From assembly GCA_001796335.1 (NCBI GenBank), contig MGMF01000002.1:122339-186338 (forward strand): DNA of 64,000 bases. The letters run 5' to 3'. Below, one piece after another: positions 51,902-61,297 of the stretch; position 1 is the first letter of the stretch; each line of letters opens with the position of its first letter. A model generated the notes under the pieces. The model did no database searches, was not told the origin of the DNA, and saw nothing but the letters and a program-made list of their open reading frames with translations. The position numbers were made by a program, and so were the translations under genes. This stretch comes from Chloroflexi bacterium GWB2_49_20. GTDB taxonomy: Bacteria > Chloroflexota > Anaerolineae > Anaerolineales > Villigracilaceae.

Positions 51902-53199
51902 TGGACAGTTCAAGGCAGTCAAAGCTGGTCAAAAAAATATTGGATGTATGTGTCGAACCAGTTGCCTTTGTAGTTCTTTTTTTTGTCATACTAAACAGGA
52001 TAATTATTGGAGGGGGTTGGATCAACATCACACATTCAACAATCGAAAAAGTTTTTATGGAATATATATTGTGGATGCTGGACGGTGCATTATTTCTGTG
52101 GATCGCATCACAAAAGAAGAATTTACCTGAATATTTAATCTTGTGGAAGAGGAATTGGATATTATTGGGGTTTATCCTTTTTGCAATAAGCTCCATGTTT
52201 TGGAGTGAAAATATTATTGTATCTCTCTATAAAGTATTTGTTTTGGTTGCCTGTTCGTTGATCGCAGCATATATCGGGATAACTTACTCGTGCAATTTGA
52301 TTTTGCGAAAATTAATGTGGTATTTTGCCATTATTGCCTGCCTTTCTTATGTTCTGGCATTGCTTATCCCTGCAGCGGGTACACACATTGGGTATCCATA
52401 CTTCGGAGCCTGGAGAGGCTTGTTCTTTCATAAAAATTACCTGGGGACCATCATGTCGTTTGCCACGACCGTTTTATTGTTCTTAATAATCGCTGAAAAA
52501 AAAATAAATAATCAGATAATATATTTCTGCCTATTCTTGATAACAGCAGGATTGGTGTATTTTAGTCGAAGTGCAACCGGCATTATTTTATTTGTCACTT
52601 TGAATGCAGGTTTATTGTTGGCGTATGTATGGATCAAGTGGAAAAATCATTTGCGACGCAGTCATTACATTGCGCTAGGGATCATATTTGCTGTAGTGGT
52701 TATCCTGGCACTATCTAATTTGGATTTTCTGTTTGGTTTGTTGAACAAAGACACAACATTAACTGGACGTTTACCATTATGGTCATTTCTCATTAACAAC
52801 GGGATGATAAATCATCCCTGGTTCGGGAGTGGTTTTGGTGCAACTTGGGCGAGTGATCAATTCAGACGGATCACTCAAGCCGCGGATGGATGGGGTTTTG
52901 CATCCCTATCATCCGATAATGGTCTGGTCGATATTTATTTACATCTGGGATTGGTTGGGATTCTATTGTTAATTTCCTCTGTGATACTTTTCGTATATCG
53001 CGTGACAAGGTATGCGCTTAGAGAACAAACCCTTATCAGTTTTTTGCCGGCGATTATCATGGTCTTTATAATTATTGCTAATATAAGCGTGAGTTTTTTT
53101 CTGGAGTTTGAGTCGTTAGGCTGGTTCTTGATGGTTTTTGCCTTGTTTGCCACAACTCCATTACCGCATGCGAACCAGGCTGAGCCAGAAATTACTTAA
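51901..53199 (+). CDS. O-antigen ligase/polymerase family membrane protein
   Basis: The 432 residues have about eleven membrane segments and the Wzy_C/WaaL-type region: FGAWRGLFFHKNYLGTIMSF near 170, FSRSATGIILFVTLNAGLLL, then the extracytoplasmic loop with TGRLPLWSFLINNGMINHPW and GSGFGATW. Such proteins polymerise or ligate lipid-linked glycans on the outer face of the membrane. GTG starts on the last base of the preceding stop. Because an ABC exporter is also present, it could be a ligase to a terminal acceptor. Confidence 0.88.
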   Translation: MDSSRQSKLVKKILDVCVEPVAFVVLFFVILNRIIIGGGWINITHSTIEKVFMEYILWMLDGALFLWIASQKKNLPEYLILWKRNWILLGFILFAISSMFWSENIIVSLYKVFVLVACSLIAAYIGITYSCNLILRKLMWYFAIIACLSYVLALLIPAAGTHIGYPYFGAWRGLFFHKNYLGTIMSFATTVLLFLIIAEKKINNQIIYFCLFLITAGLVYFSRSATGIILFVTLNAGLLLAYVWIKWKNHLRRSHYIALGIIFAVVVILALSNLDFLFGLLNKDTTLTGRLPLWSFLINNGMINHPWFGSGFGATWASDQFRRITQAADGWGFASLSSDNGLVDIYLHLGLVGILLLISSVILFVYRVTRYALREQTLISFLPAIIMVFIIIANISVSFFLEFESLGWFLMVFALFATTPLPHANQAEPEIT

Positions 53200-53224
53200 A
53201 AATCGATAAATCAACGGTATTTGT

Positions 53225-54160
53225 TTATTTCGCAACCTCATCACTGGCAGCATCCAGGGCAGCGATCTCGTCTTCGGTCAGGCGCCAGCCAATGGATCCG
53301 TTGTTTTGTTGGATCTGGGCCAGGTTTTTGGCGCCCGGAATGGGCAGGGCGCCTTTACAGATGAGCCAGTTCAATGCCACCTGGCCGGGTGTTTTATCCC
53401 CTTGCCCTTTTCCAATTTCCTTCATCAGGGCTATTAGAGGCTGAATGTTTTTGAGCAGACTGGCGTAACGCGGTCCGCGCACACCGGGGGGAGGCGATTC
53501 AGGAGAATATTTTCCGGTCAATAACCCCTGGGCCAATGGGCTGTAAGCGATCACACGCACACCCATCGCTCGACACCGAGCCAACAGTCCATTTTTTTCG
53601 ATCTGTCGATTAAGAAGGTGATATTCCACCTGGTTGGATGCCAGGGGGATGTTGTGCCTGGCCAGGGCGGTATAGGCGCGTTGGGTCTGACTTTTGCTAA
53701 AATTTGAGACGCCCACTGCGGTGATTTTGCCAGACTTTACCGCATCTGCCATTGCATCCATCAAGGTCCCAATGGGTAATAAAAGCAAAGGCCAGTGGAT
53801 CTGGTAGAGGAAAACCTGGTCCACTTGCAATCTCTTCAGGCTGTGGTCCAATGCATTCTGGAGTGATCTCCTGGCTAACCGCCACGGGTAAGGGAAAAAT
53901 TTGGTTGCGACGAGAACGGGTTTATTTGTGTTTTGCATGAGCTGCCCAAGGATCTGCTCGGAGCGTCCCTGGCCGTAGACCTCGGCAGTGTCGATGAAGT
54001 TGATGCCTGCGTCCAGAGAGGTTCGAAATGCTGCCTCAATGTCTTGATCGTTAAAACTACCCCCGTAATTCCAGAAGAAACGATCTCCCCAGGCCCATGC
54101 GCCAACCCCAATTTCAAGGTTATCGAGGCTGGGCGATTTTGCGGTGGTATTTTCAGTCAT
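53225..54160 (-). CDS. Aldo/keto reductase
   Basis: NAD(P)H-dependent oxidoreductase, 311 residues. The catalytic tetrad is present: Asp and Tyr in NFIDTAEVYGQGRSEQILGQ, Lys in VLVATKFFPYPW and His in FLYQIHWPLLLLP. The cofactor-binding region PIPGAKNLAQIQQNNGSIGW is near the end. It resembles the Tas/YajO-like AKR subgroup. Its substrate is unknown. It is GC-richer than its neighbours and is transcribed toward the polysaccharide locus. GAGG precedes the ATG. Confidence 0.92.
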   Translation of the reverse strand: MTENTTAKSPSLDNLEIGVGAWAWGDRFFWNYGGSFNDQDIEAAFRTSLDAGINFIDTAEVYGQGRSEQILGQLMQNTNKPVLVATKFFPYPWRLARRSLQNALDHSLKRLQVDQVFLYQIHWPLLLLPIGTLMDAMADAVKSGKITAVGVSNFSKSQTQRAYTALARHNIPLASNQVEYHLLNRQIEKNGLLARCRAMGVRVIAYSPLAQGLLTGKYSPESPPPGVRGPRYASLLKNIQPLIALMKEIGKGQGDKTPGQVALNWLICKGALPIPGAKNLAQIQQNNGSIGWRLTEDEIAALDAASDEVAK

Positions 54161-54288
54161 AGGACCTCATTGTGATGTTATGGGAGAATGGACTTTCATT
54201 CTAACACAGGCTACTTGTAATTTTAGGGTATGCACTGCGGAAAAAGCAGGTTAAAATCACTCTATATTCAAGAGTTGAACCAATGGAC

Positions 54289-54338
54289 CGCCAGCCGCTT
54301 GACAATGTGAAGCGGCTGGCGCTCCCTGGGTTCGGGAG
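54289..54338 (+). promoter_or_regulatory. Two stacked hairpins in the rnc leader
   Basis: A perfect 12-bp stem, CGCCAGCCGCTT (54289-54300) with AAGCGGCTGGCG (54310-54321), is followed directly by CTCCC (54322-54326) pairing with GGGAG (54334-54338). The second stem covers the ribosome binding site GGGAGG of rnc. No T-tract is present, so this is not a terminator. RNase III is known to cut its own leader in other bacteria, and this fold could serve that. Confidence 0.6.
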
Positions 54339-54344
54339 GATGAA

Positions 54345-55061
54345 ATGATAACAGACTCGGCTTGGGAACCTGCTGAAACGCCAGCTGATCTGGCCAGGAG
54401 ATTATCCCTGCCTTTCAACGATTTGCGTTTGTTGACGCGTGCACTAACTCATCGTTCATATGTAAATGAACACGAAGAAGCCTTATCTGACAATGAGAGG
54501 CTGGAGTTCCTGGGGGATGCAGTTTTGGATTTTGTGGTTGGTGCATGGCTGTTTAACCATTATCCTGAAAAGGCTGAAGGCGAACTAACCCGCATGAGGT
54601 CAGCCCTGGTGCGTACAGAACAACTGGCTGAATTTGCAAGACAATTAAATTTGAGTGCTGCCATGAGGCTGGGCCGGGGTGAAATCCAGGCGGGGGGTCG
54701 GCAGCGTGATATTTTACTTTGTGCAACTTTCGAAGCCCTGGTTGGAGCGATTTACTTACAAACTGAAATAAAAACAGTTCAGGGTTTTATTCACGAGCTG
54801 TTGGAAAAGACAAGTGAAAATTTCTTGTTTCAACCAGATTCCTATGACCCAAAAAGTACCCTGCAGGAGTGGTCACAAGCCAACAAACTGGGTATTCCAA
54901 AATATGCTACAGTAAACACCGCAGGACCGGATCATGATCGTGTTTTTGAAGTCAATGTAATTATTGATGGGAAGATTTACGGAAAAGGATCGGGACATAG
55001 CAAACAAATCGCTTCACACTCAGCTGCACTTAATGCGCTCAAATCAATCAATACTCTTTAA
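54345..55061 (+). CDS. rnc: Ribonuclease III
   Basis: Cuts double-stranded RNA in rRNA processing and mRNA turnover. The 238 residues show HRSYVNEHEEALSDNERLEF, the signature ERLEFLGDAVLDF with the metal-binding Glu and Asp near 52-60, and DILLCATFEALVGAIYL with the second acidic site. A dsRNA-binding domain occupies about 160-235 (PKSTLQEWSQANKLGIPKYA). GGGAGG lies 5 bases before the ATG within a predicted hairpin. smc follows after 20 bases, the usual pair. Confidence 0.96.
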   Translation: MITDSAWEPAETPADLARRLSLPFNDLRLLTRALTHRSYVNEHEEALSDNERLEFLGDAVLDFVVGAWLFNHYPEKAEGELTRMRSALVRTEQLAEFARQLNLSAAMRLGRGEIQAGGRQRDILLCATFEALVGAIYLQTEIKTVQGFIHELLEKTSENFLFQPDSYDPKSTLQEWSQANKLGIPKYATVNTAGPDHDRVFEVNVIIDGKIYGKGSGHSKQIASHSAALNALKSINTL

Positions 55062-55081
55062 GGATATTAAAAAATATTAAT

Positions 55082-58000
55082 ATGCCATTACGCTTAAAAT
55101 CTCTTGAATTACACGGATATAAGACTTTTGCCTCCAGAACCAAGTTTGAGTTTTCGGATGGAGTTACTGCCATTGTAGGCCCGAATGGGTCAGGCAAATC
55201 AAATATTGCTGACGCATTGAGGTGGGTCCTTGGTGAGCAATCTTATTCTCTTTTACGTGGAAAAAAGACAGAAGATATGATTTTTTCCGGTTCGGAGAAC
55301 AGACAACGAGCGGGGATGGCATCGGCTTCCATCATATTTGACAATACAGACGACTGGTTGCCGGTTGATTTTTCTGAGGTTGAATTAGAACGACACGCCT
55401 ATCGGGATGGCCGGAATGATTATTTGCTGAATGGACAGCATGTGCGCTTGCGGGAGATCTATGAGCTATTGGCACAGTCTGGTTTGAGTGAGCGTACTTA
55501 TACCATTCTGGGGCAAGGTTTGGTGGATGCCTCCCTGGCTTTAAAGGCGGATGAGCGGCGGCGTCTTTTTGAAGAAGCTGCTGGAATCGGGCTTTACCGC
55601 TCCCGGCGGGAAGAGGCTTTGAAGCGCCTGGATACCACCAGGCGAAACTTGGACAGGGTATTGGATATCCTGGCAGAGTTGGGACCGCGTCTGCGAAGCC
55701 TTGAAAAGCAAGCCAGGCGATCCCAAGAATATCTCCAGGTACAAGCAGACCTTCGTGCTTCATTGCGCGAGTGGTATGGATATCACTGGTATCATTCCCA
55801 AAGAGAGATGAACGAATCTCGAGATTTGGCAATTTCACATGACGCAAAATTGAAAGATGTACGCGAAGCCCACCTGGGAATACGCCAGGATTTCTCTGAA
55901 TTTAGAGATCGGTTACAGAGTCTTCGCTCCCGCCTAACCTCGTGGCATCGTGAGTCTGCTCGATTGCATTCCAATCGAGAGACAATCAGTCGGGATATGG
56001 CGGTATTGGAAGAAAGAAGACGTTCTCTTTCAGATAATAGACAAAACGCGTTGCTGGAGCAAGGCCGATTGGAAGTGGAATTGGGGGTGTCCAGGGATCG
56101 ATTGGTTGAATCAGAAAGGGAAACTGAACACCTGCAACAAGAATATGATGAATCTGGGTTACAGGCAAAGACAGCCCAAGAAAATCTCAAAAACAGGCAA
56201 ATTGAACGTAACCAGGTTGAGGTGTTACTTGGAAAATTAAATGAGGAGATTTCAGCTGCAAATACCAGTAGGGTGCAGTTGATTGCACGTCAGGAAGAAT
56301 TAATAACTCGTGTTGAAGGTCATCAGAACAAATTAAACACAATAAATGAAACCATATCCGCAACTGATGACGATGTTTCCCAAACAGAAGAAAATCATAT
56401 TAAGAGCGTGATCGATCGTGAGCAAGTGGAAGAATCCCTTGCAGCAATTGAGAATAAATTAGCGGCATCCAAATTGATATTACAAGAGTTAGAGTCAGCA
56501 AGAATTACCAGAGTAGACGAAAGAACAGAATTTACTACAGAGGCCACAAAGTTAAAAATGCAGCTTGAAGTTTTGGATCAGGCGGAGCAATCTTTAACTG
56601 GATTTGCTGATGGTGCACGTCTGATCCTGGAATCGGCCAGGAAATCCAAGGTAAATGCGGGAATCCAAGCATTAAGCTCATCTTTGGATGTACCCGCCGA
56701 GTTGGAAATGGCTATTGCTGCATCTTTAGGTGAGTTTGTAGACTCCGTGATTTTTCAATCGGATAGTGATATTGAAGAAGCCATCAACCTGCTTGAAGTC
56801 GCTAATGCAGGAAGGGCTACCATGCTCCCAACGCATAGACTCGTTTTTAGTGACCAAATAAAGGCTCCCCAGGATCCTGATTGTTTGGGTCTGGCCTGTG
56901 ATATGGTCAAAATTATTCCAGAATACCGGGTTGTTGTAGATTATTTGCTGGGTCGAGTATTAATCGTCAAAAATCGTAAGGCGGCCAAAAGGTTAATTAA
57001 TGGTATTCAAAAAGACCTAAAGGTAGTTACGCTGTCTGGAGAGATATTTTATGCCAGCGGCCCTGTTCAAGCTGGAAAACAGGCAAATACAGGTATTCTA
57101 GGTCGCAAGCGGCAAAAAAGGGAATATCTGGAAGGCTTAAGCCGGATAGAACATCAGATTGAACAAGCCTCAACCACCATACAGGAAATCGAACACAAGG
57201 TTGATGCCATCCAAGATGAGTTGAATAACCATAATATCAGCTATCAGAGGATCCTTGGTCAGTTGGAATTAGCACGGAGTGTTGAAAGAAAAGCCAGGGA
57301 AGAATACGAGTCAGCTAAACGCAAGCATGACTGGCATATTAGTCAACGTGTCAGCTTGGAAGAAGAAATAGAATCTGCGAATGGACACCTACAGACAATA
57401 GTCCAGGAAGCCATAAAAATAGACGAGGAAATTAAGAAATTTCAAGAAACAGCACGGTTTCAAGCAAACTTATTATCAGGTTTAAACATTACAGAATTTA
57501 GCGAACAACTGACATACTGGAATACACAGTTGGCAGTTGCAGTGCGTGCACTAAGCGACGCTCAAAATCGAAAAGCTGAACGTTTACAAATATTATCCGG
57601 TCTTGAGGATCAAAAGGATACCCTGCTAAAGAAGCTAAGTGAATATGAAAACTCCATAGCGTTTCTAGATACTGAAAAACTAAATTTGCGTGAACGTGAG
57701 AATGAACTGAATAAGCAGCTCGAATCTCTGCGTATTTTGATTGAGCCGGCTGAAGCGGATCTGGAAAATGCAGAACTTCAGGAGACGGACCTTCAACAGC
57801 AAGAAATAAAACGTCAACAGGCACTGGCATCAGCAGAAAGGTATTATAACCAGGTTCAATTGGATTTTGGCCGTAAGCAAGAAGCGGTTGAAAGTTTGCG
57901 CCAGAAAATTGAAGATGATTTTGGTTTGGTATCTCTGGAATATGCAACGAATGTGGATGGTCCAGTTCCTTTGCCATTGAATGGAATGGTTGAGCAATTG

Positions 58001-58699
58001 GTCTTTGTAGATAAACTTTCAGATGATCTGGAGGAAACGCTATCACGTCAACGGATGCTTTTGCGACGGATGGGTCCTATCAACCCTGAAGCTCAACAAG
58101 AATTCGAATCAGTTTCTGAACGGCATAAATTCCTGGAGTCACAATTGGAGGACTTGAGAAAGGCAGAAATAGATATTCGCCAGGTGATCTCTGAATTGGA
58201 TGAGATAACCAGGCAGGAATTCTTAAAAACTTTTTCAGCTGTTGCTGATGAATTTAAAATCATCTTCCATCGCCTTTTTGGAGGCGGATCAGCCCGATTG
58301 CTGTTGACGGATCCGGATAATCTTAATGAAACTGGTATAGATATCGAAGCGCGCTTACCCGGAAAACGTGAGCAAGGACTGGCTTTGTTATCAGGTGGAG
58401 AAAGGAGCCTGACAGCTATTGCACTTGTCTTCTCATTATTAAAAGTATCACCCACACCTGTATGTGTAATGGATGAAGTAGACGCCATGTTGGATGAAGC
58501 AAATGTGGGGCGATTTCGAGACCTTGTTAGTGAGTTGAGTAATGTTACGCAATTTATTATCATTACGCATAACCGAAATACCGTCCAGGCTGCAGATGTG
58601 ATTTATGGCGTCACCATGGGGCGCGATTCTGTCAGTCAAATTATTAGCTTGAAGCTAGATGAAGTTAGTGACGAATTGCTACGAGGACGGGGGGTGTAA
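55082..58699 (+). CDS. smc: Chromosome segregation protein SMC
   Basis: Core ATPase of the bacterial condensin; it folds and segregates chromosomes with ScpA and ScpB. The 1205 residues have the full plan. Walker A is AIVGPNGSGKSNIADAL near 32-40. Long coiled coils flank a hinge at about 500-660 (VPAELEMAIAASLGEFVDSV). The ABC signature LLSGGERSLTAIAL is near 1105 and Walker B with VCVMDEVDAMLDEANV near 1130. scpA and scpB are not in the window. It ends in front of a strong bidirectional terminator. Confidence 0.97.
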   Translation: MPLRLKSLELHGYKTFASRTKFEFSDGVTAIVGPNGSGKSNIADALRWVLGEQSYSLLRGKKTEDMIFSGSENRQRAGMASASIIFDNTDDWLPVDFSEVELERHAYRDGRNDYLLNGQHVRLREIYELLAQSGLSERTYTILGQGLVDASLALKADERRRLFEEAAGIGLYRSRREEALKRLDTTRRNLDRVLDILAELGPRLRSLEKQARRSQEYLQVQADLRASLREWYGYHWYHSQREMNESRDLAISHDAKLKDVREAHLGIRQDFSEFRDRLQSLRSRLTSWHRESARLHSNRETISRDMAVLEERRRSLSDNRQNALLEQGRLEVELGVSRDRLVESERETEHLQQEYDESGLQAKTAQENLKNRQIERNQVEVLLGKLNEEISAANTSRVQLIARQEELITRVEGHQNKLNTINETISATDDDVSQTEENHIKSVIDREQVEESLAAIENKLAASKLILQELESARITRVDERTEFTTEATKLKMQLEVLDQAEQSLTGFADGARLILESARKSKVNAGIQALSSSLDVPAELEMAIAASLGEFVDSVIFQSDSDIEEAINLLEVANAGRATMLPTHRLVFSDQIKAPQDPDCLGLACDMVKIIPEYRVVVDYLLGRVLIVKNRKAAKRLINGIQKDLKVVTLSGEIFYASGPVQAGKQANTGILGRKRQKREYLEGLSRIEHQIEQASTTIQEIEHKVDAIQDELNNHNISYQRILGQLELARSVERKAREEYESAKRKHDWHISQRVSLEEEIESANGHLQTIVQEAIKIDEEIKKFQETARFQANLLSGLNITEFSEQLTYWNTQLAVAVRALSDAQNRKAERLQILSGLEDQKDTLLKKLSEYENSIAFLDTEKLNLRERENELNKQLESLRILIEPAEADLENAELQETDLQQQEIKRQQALASAERYYNQVQLDFGRKQEAVESLRQKIEDDFGLVSLEYATNVDGPVPLPLNGMVEQLVFVDKLSDDLEETLSRQRMLLRRMGPINPEAQQEFESVSERHKFLESQLEDLRKAEIDIRQVISELDEITRQEFLKTFSAVADEFKIIFHRLFGGGSARLLLTDPDNLNETGIDIEARLPGKREQGLALLSGGERSLTAIALVFSLLKVSPTPVCVMDEVDAMLDEANVGRFRDLVSELSNVTQFIIITHNRNTVQAADVIYGVTMGRDSVSQIISLKLDEVSDELLRGRGV

Positions 58700-58711
58700 C
58701 CAATCCTCTAT

Positions 58712-58755
58712 AAAGAAAAGCGATTGACTTTCCTGTCAATCGCTTTTCTTTAATT
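58712..58755. terminator. Bidirectional terminator between smc and the prsA-like gene
   Basis: A perfect 17-bp stem, AAAGAAAAGCGATTGAC (58712-58728) with its complement at 58735-58751, closes a 6-base loop. A/T-rich ends of the stem supply T-tracts in both directions, with TTTCTTTAATTTTCTTT on the plus strand. It serves smc and the convergent gene. Confidence 0.92.
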
Positions 58756-58772
58756 TTCTTTATTGCAGCTGC

Positions 58773-60053
58773 TTATTGACTCATTGCATCTTGCAAGGTG
58801 GGATCAAGCGGAATCCGATCTTTATAATAATCATATATTTTTAGATCTGATTGCGCATGGATACCGGCGAGCCAATCAGTAAAGAATTTGTCCGTTTGTG
58901 TTTTATATTCATCTGATGAAAGCGGGCGTTCTTCATGGCCTAAAACTTGTATGATATGGAAGCCGGACTGCGATTGGACAGGTTGACTGATTTCGCCAAC
59001 TTTTAGTCCAAAAGCGGCGTCTTCAAATTCGGTCACCATTTTACCGCGTGGGAACCAGCCAAGATCTCCACCATTCGCATTACTTCCAGCATCTATGGAA
59101 TTTTCAAGTGCCAGAGTTGCCCAGTCACCATTTTTTACAAGTTCTGCGCGTAAAGCATTTGCTGTGGCTTCATCTGCGACCAATATATGCCGTGCCCAGA
59201 CTTCATCTGCGGCGTAGGCAACATCCGCTGTAATTTCGGCATAAAGTTTTTCACGAAACAAATTATCTTCAAATAACAAGCGTACTTCAGATTCAGAAAA
59301 CCCCAAACCCATATAGTCGTCTACAGCCTTCCGGTATTGCCCCTGGAAACCTTCCAGTGTATAAGGCGTTGCTGTGGGAGTAATTGAAGGAATGGAGGTT
59401 GGTGTTGCTGACAAATCTGGCGTTAATGTTGGTGCAGGAGTGGATGTTGGGAAAGGGGAAGGAGTTGGTGTTATAGTGACGAATGCGCGTTCGGTAGCAT
59501 TTAAGGTTGGGTATATTAGTGCAGTTGGGGTTATGGTAGGTGTGGGAGTTCCATCCGGGAAATACCCGAAAGCGTCTTGAATGGCTTTATCTAATTCATC
59601 AGTTGAAACTGTTATGCCTCGTGTGGTAGCCTCCTGACGGATCAGGACATTGTCGACCATCTGGTTTAATACACTCTCACCAAGTGCAGCGGTATCATCC
59701 AATTGGCTTTGAATTTGTTGTAACGTATTACCAATAGCCGAATTCGTGGTTGGGTCTATTCCAAACATTTGGGCAAATTGGTAATATTGGACGTACTGGC
59801 TGATTAATTGTTGGCGAGTTAACCTTACACGAGATTCGAAGGATTTGGTGGTAATAACGTTACCTTCCACCTTAGCCACAGGTTGACGAGCCCGCAGAAC
59901 CGTTTGGCTGAGAACACCATAACTGATAAGGAAGATAACTAAAACAACAACTCCAATCGCAGTGTAAGCAATGGTCCGAATTTGCTGACGTTCCCGTTGC
60001 AGCCGAGCCAGGTGTTTTTTGCTAACAACTTTGGATGGCTGGTTTTTTGTCAT
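58773..60053 (-). CDS. Parvulin-type peptidyl-prolyl isomerase (PrsA/SurA-like)
   Basis: From the ATG at 60053 (GCGAGG upstream) the protein has 426 residues. An N-terminal membrane anchor (TIAYTAIGVVVLVIFLISYG) follows a basic stretch. A SurA_N-like helical domain contains an 80-residue insert rich in Thr, Pro and Ser, with many TPTP repeats. The rotamase domain starts at EVWARHILVADEATANALRA and ends QSQSGFHIIQVLG. It should help fold exported proteins outside the membrane. An earlier start at 60086 lacks a ribosome site. It is last in the rpsF-ssb-rpsR run. Confidence 0.88.
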   Translation of the reverse strand: MTKNQPSKVVSKKHLARLQRERQQIRTIAYTAIGVVVLVIFLISYGVLSQTVLRARQPVAKVEGNVITTKSFESRVRLTRQQLISQYVQYYQFAQMFGIDPTTNSAIGNTLQQIQSQLDDTAALGESVLNQMVDNVLIRQEATTRGITVSTDELDKAIQDAFGYFPDGTPTPTITPTALIYPTLNATERAFVTITPTPSPFPTSTPAPTLTPDLSATPTSIPSITPTATPYTLEGFQGQYRKAVDDYMGLGFSESEVRLLFEDNLFREKLYAEITADVAYAADEVWARHILVADEATANALRAELVKNGDWATLALENSIDAGSNANGGDLGWFPRGKMVTEFEDAAFGLKVGEISQPVQSQSGFHIIQVLGHEERPLSSDEYKTQTDKFFTDWLAGIHAQSDLKIYDYYKDRIPLDPTLQDAMSQ

Positions 60054-60131
60054 AAAAGCCTCGCTTGAAAATTGAATCCGGGGCATGAATTAATAAACTC
60101 GCATGCCCCGGCTTATTTGTGTGAATTCTGC

Positions 60132-60413
60132 CTAACGATCTTCGTCGGAGTGTCCCCCAGAAAAGGGAAGCAAGGCGATAAGGCGAGCACGTTTGATAGC
60201 AGTAGCCAGGGCTCTTTGGTGAAGAGCGCAAGTGCCGGTCTGTCGGCGTGGCCGAATCTTACCTTCTTCAGTGACTAATCGGCGTAAAAGATCGGTTTGT
60301 TTATAATCTATTTTTAAATTCTTATCAGCACAAAATTGGCAAAATTTGGGGCGGGAAAAATACCTTCGTTCGCCACCACGTTGCTGACGGTCATTTCCAT
60401 CAAATTGTTCCAT
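60132..60413 (-). CDS. rpsR: 30S ribosomal protein S18
   Basis: Small-subunit protein that pairs with S6. The 93 residues contain [20 protein letters not shown] with a CxxC pair, and the core [20 protein letters not shown] followed by [17 protein letters not shown]. The four possible zinc ligands (two Cys, a third Cys and a His) suggest the zinc-binding S18 form. An acidic/Gly-rich C-terminal extension SGGHSDEDR is short. Its order after rpsF and ssb is the standard one. Confidence 0.96.
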   Translation of the reverse strand: MEQFDGNDRQQRGGERRYFSRPKFCQFCADKNLKIDYKQTDLLRRLVTEEGKIRPRRQTGTCALHQRALATAIKRARLIALLPFSGGHSDEDR

Positions 60414-60447
60414 GGATATTTACTCCAAATGTGATCTCTATCCGGAT

Positions 60448-60867
60448 TTAGAAGGGGAACTCGTCTTCCTCAGTCCGGTTATTAAGTTCATCTCTGTCAC
60501 CAGGATCATCACCTTGATCTGTGCTGGTAGTCCGGCGATCACCCAGCATCAGCATCTCAGATGCGACGACCTCGGTGGTAGTATGTTTAGTTCCTTCTTT
60601 ATCTTCCCATCGTCGTGTCTGCAAGTGTCCTTCCACATAAACTTGTTGACCTTTATTCAGGTGTTGCTTGCAGATCTCGGCCAGGTTACCCCAGGCGACG
60701 ATGTTGAACCAATCTGTCTCATTGTGCCGTTCGCCATCGGATGTGTTCCAGGTTCGGTTAGTGGCAATAGTGAAAGAAGTAACAGGCCGCCCAGATGGAG
60801 TATAGCGCATCTCAGGATCACGCCCCAAATTGCCAATAAGCATGACCTTATTTAAACCGCGACTCAT
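60448..60867 (-). CDS. ssb: Single-stranded DNA-binding protein
   Basis: Protects single-stranded DNA in replication and repair. 139 residues from the ATG at 60867, which AAGGAG precedes by 6 bases; a GTG 15 bases upstream would place the ribosome site inside the gene. The OB fold shows NKVMLIGNLGRDPEMRYTPS, TSFTIATNRTW and WFNIVAWGNLAEICKQHLNK. The acidic tail ends EEDEFPF, close to the D-D-D-I-P-F tip that recruits partner proteins. Located between rpsF and rpsR as in many bacteria. Confidence 0.96.
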   Translation of the reverse strand: MSRGLNKVMLIGNLGRDPEMRYTPSGRPVTSFTIATNRTWNTSDGERHNETDWFNIVAWGNLAEICKQHLNKGQQVYVEGHLQTRRWEDKEGTKHTTTEVVASEMLMLGDRRTTSTDQGDDPGDRDELNNRTEEDEFPF

Positions 60868-60908
60868 TTTGTTCTCCTTCACAATAAAAGAGCAGTCTGT
60901 TCTGTAAG

Positions 60909-61193
60909 TTAATCAACGGCGGTGATCATATGACGCATTAGCGGTTCAAGAAAACGTAAATTTTGTTCCAAACCAACAACGCTGGTTGGAGGCAAGGATG
61001 TGGTGAATAGGACGTATTGACCTTCGCGTTGCTTTTTAATTGGATAAGCCAATCTCCTGCGACCCCAAACGTCCGTTTTTTCAACTTCACCGTTTAATTC
61101 TTTTATCCACCCTTGGATTTTTTCAACGGAATCATTAAAGGCAACTTCATCCAGATCGGGATGGATAATACACACGAGCTCATATTTATGCAT
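60909..61193 (-). CDS. rpsF: 30S ribosomal protein S6
   Basis: The 94 residues from ATG 61193 are a complete S6: MHKYELVCIIHPDLDE, then GWIKELNGEVEKTDVWGRRR and LAYPIKKQREGQYVLFTTSL, ending RFLEPLMRHMITAVD. AAAGGAGG lies 6 bases upstream of this ATG, which settles the start. S6 binds S18 on the small subunit platform. It is first in the minus-strand operon; the leader has a hairpin that may bind the S6-S18 pair. Confidence 0.96.
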   Translation of the reverse strand: MHKYELVCIIHPDLDEVAFNDSVEKIQGWIKELNGEVEKTDVWGRRRLAYPIKKQREGQYVLFTTSLPPTSVVGLEQNLRFLEPLMRHMITAVD

Positions 61194-61217
61194 AGGGAAC
61201 CTCCTTTCCTCGGGATT

Positions 61218-61249
61218 GCTCTCGGACATCACCGTGGGGAGCTGAGAGC
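61218..61249 (-). promoter_or_regulatory. Hairpin in the rpsF leader, possible S6-S18 binding site
   Basis: On the minus strand GCTCTC and GAGAGC pair as a 6-bp stem; the 3' arm is directly preceded by CCG. Known rpsF leaders bind S6-S18 through a CCG near a hairpin. The upper part of the fold is not convincing, so the match is tentative. Confidence 0.3.
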
Positions 61250-61297
61250 GGAAAGCTCACCAAGCGCTTGGACTTGGCGAGAACAGCTGATAGTTTA

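Noticed and set aside
54289..54321. Terminator before rnc
   Set aside because: The stem is strong but no T-tract follows on the plus strand and it lies in the rnc leader, so a regulatory role is more likely.
57498..58046. 182-codon frame antisense to smc
   Set aside because: It lies within the coiled coil and C-terminal region of a complete SMC gene and has no independent signal.
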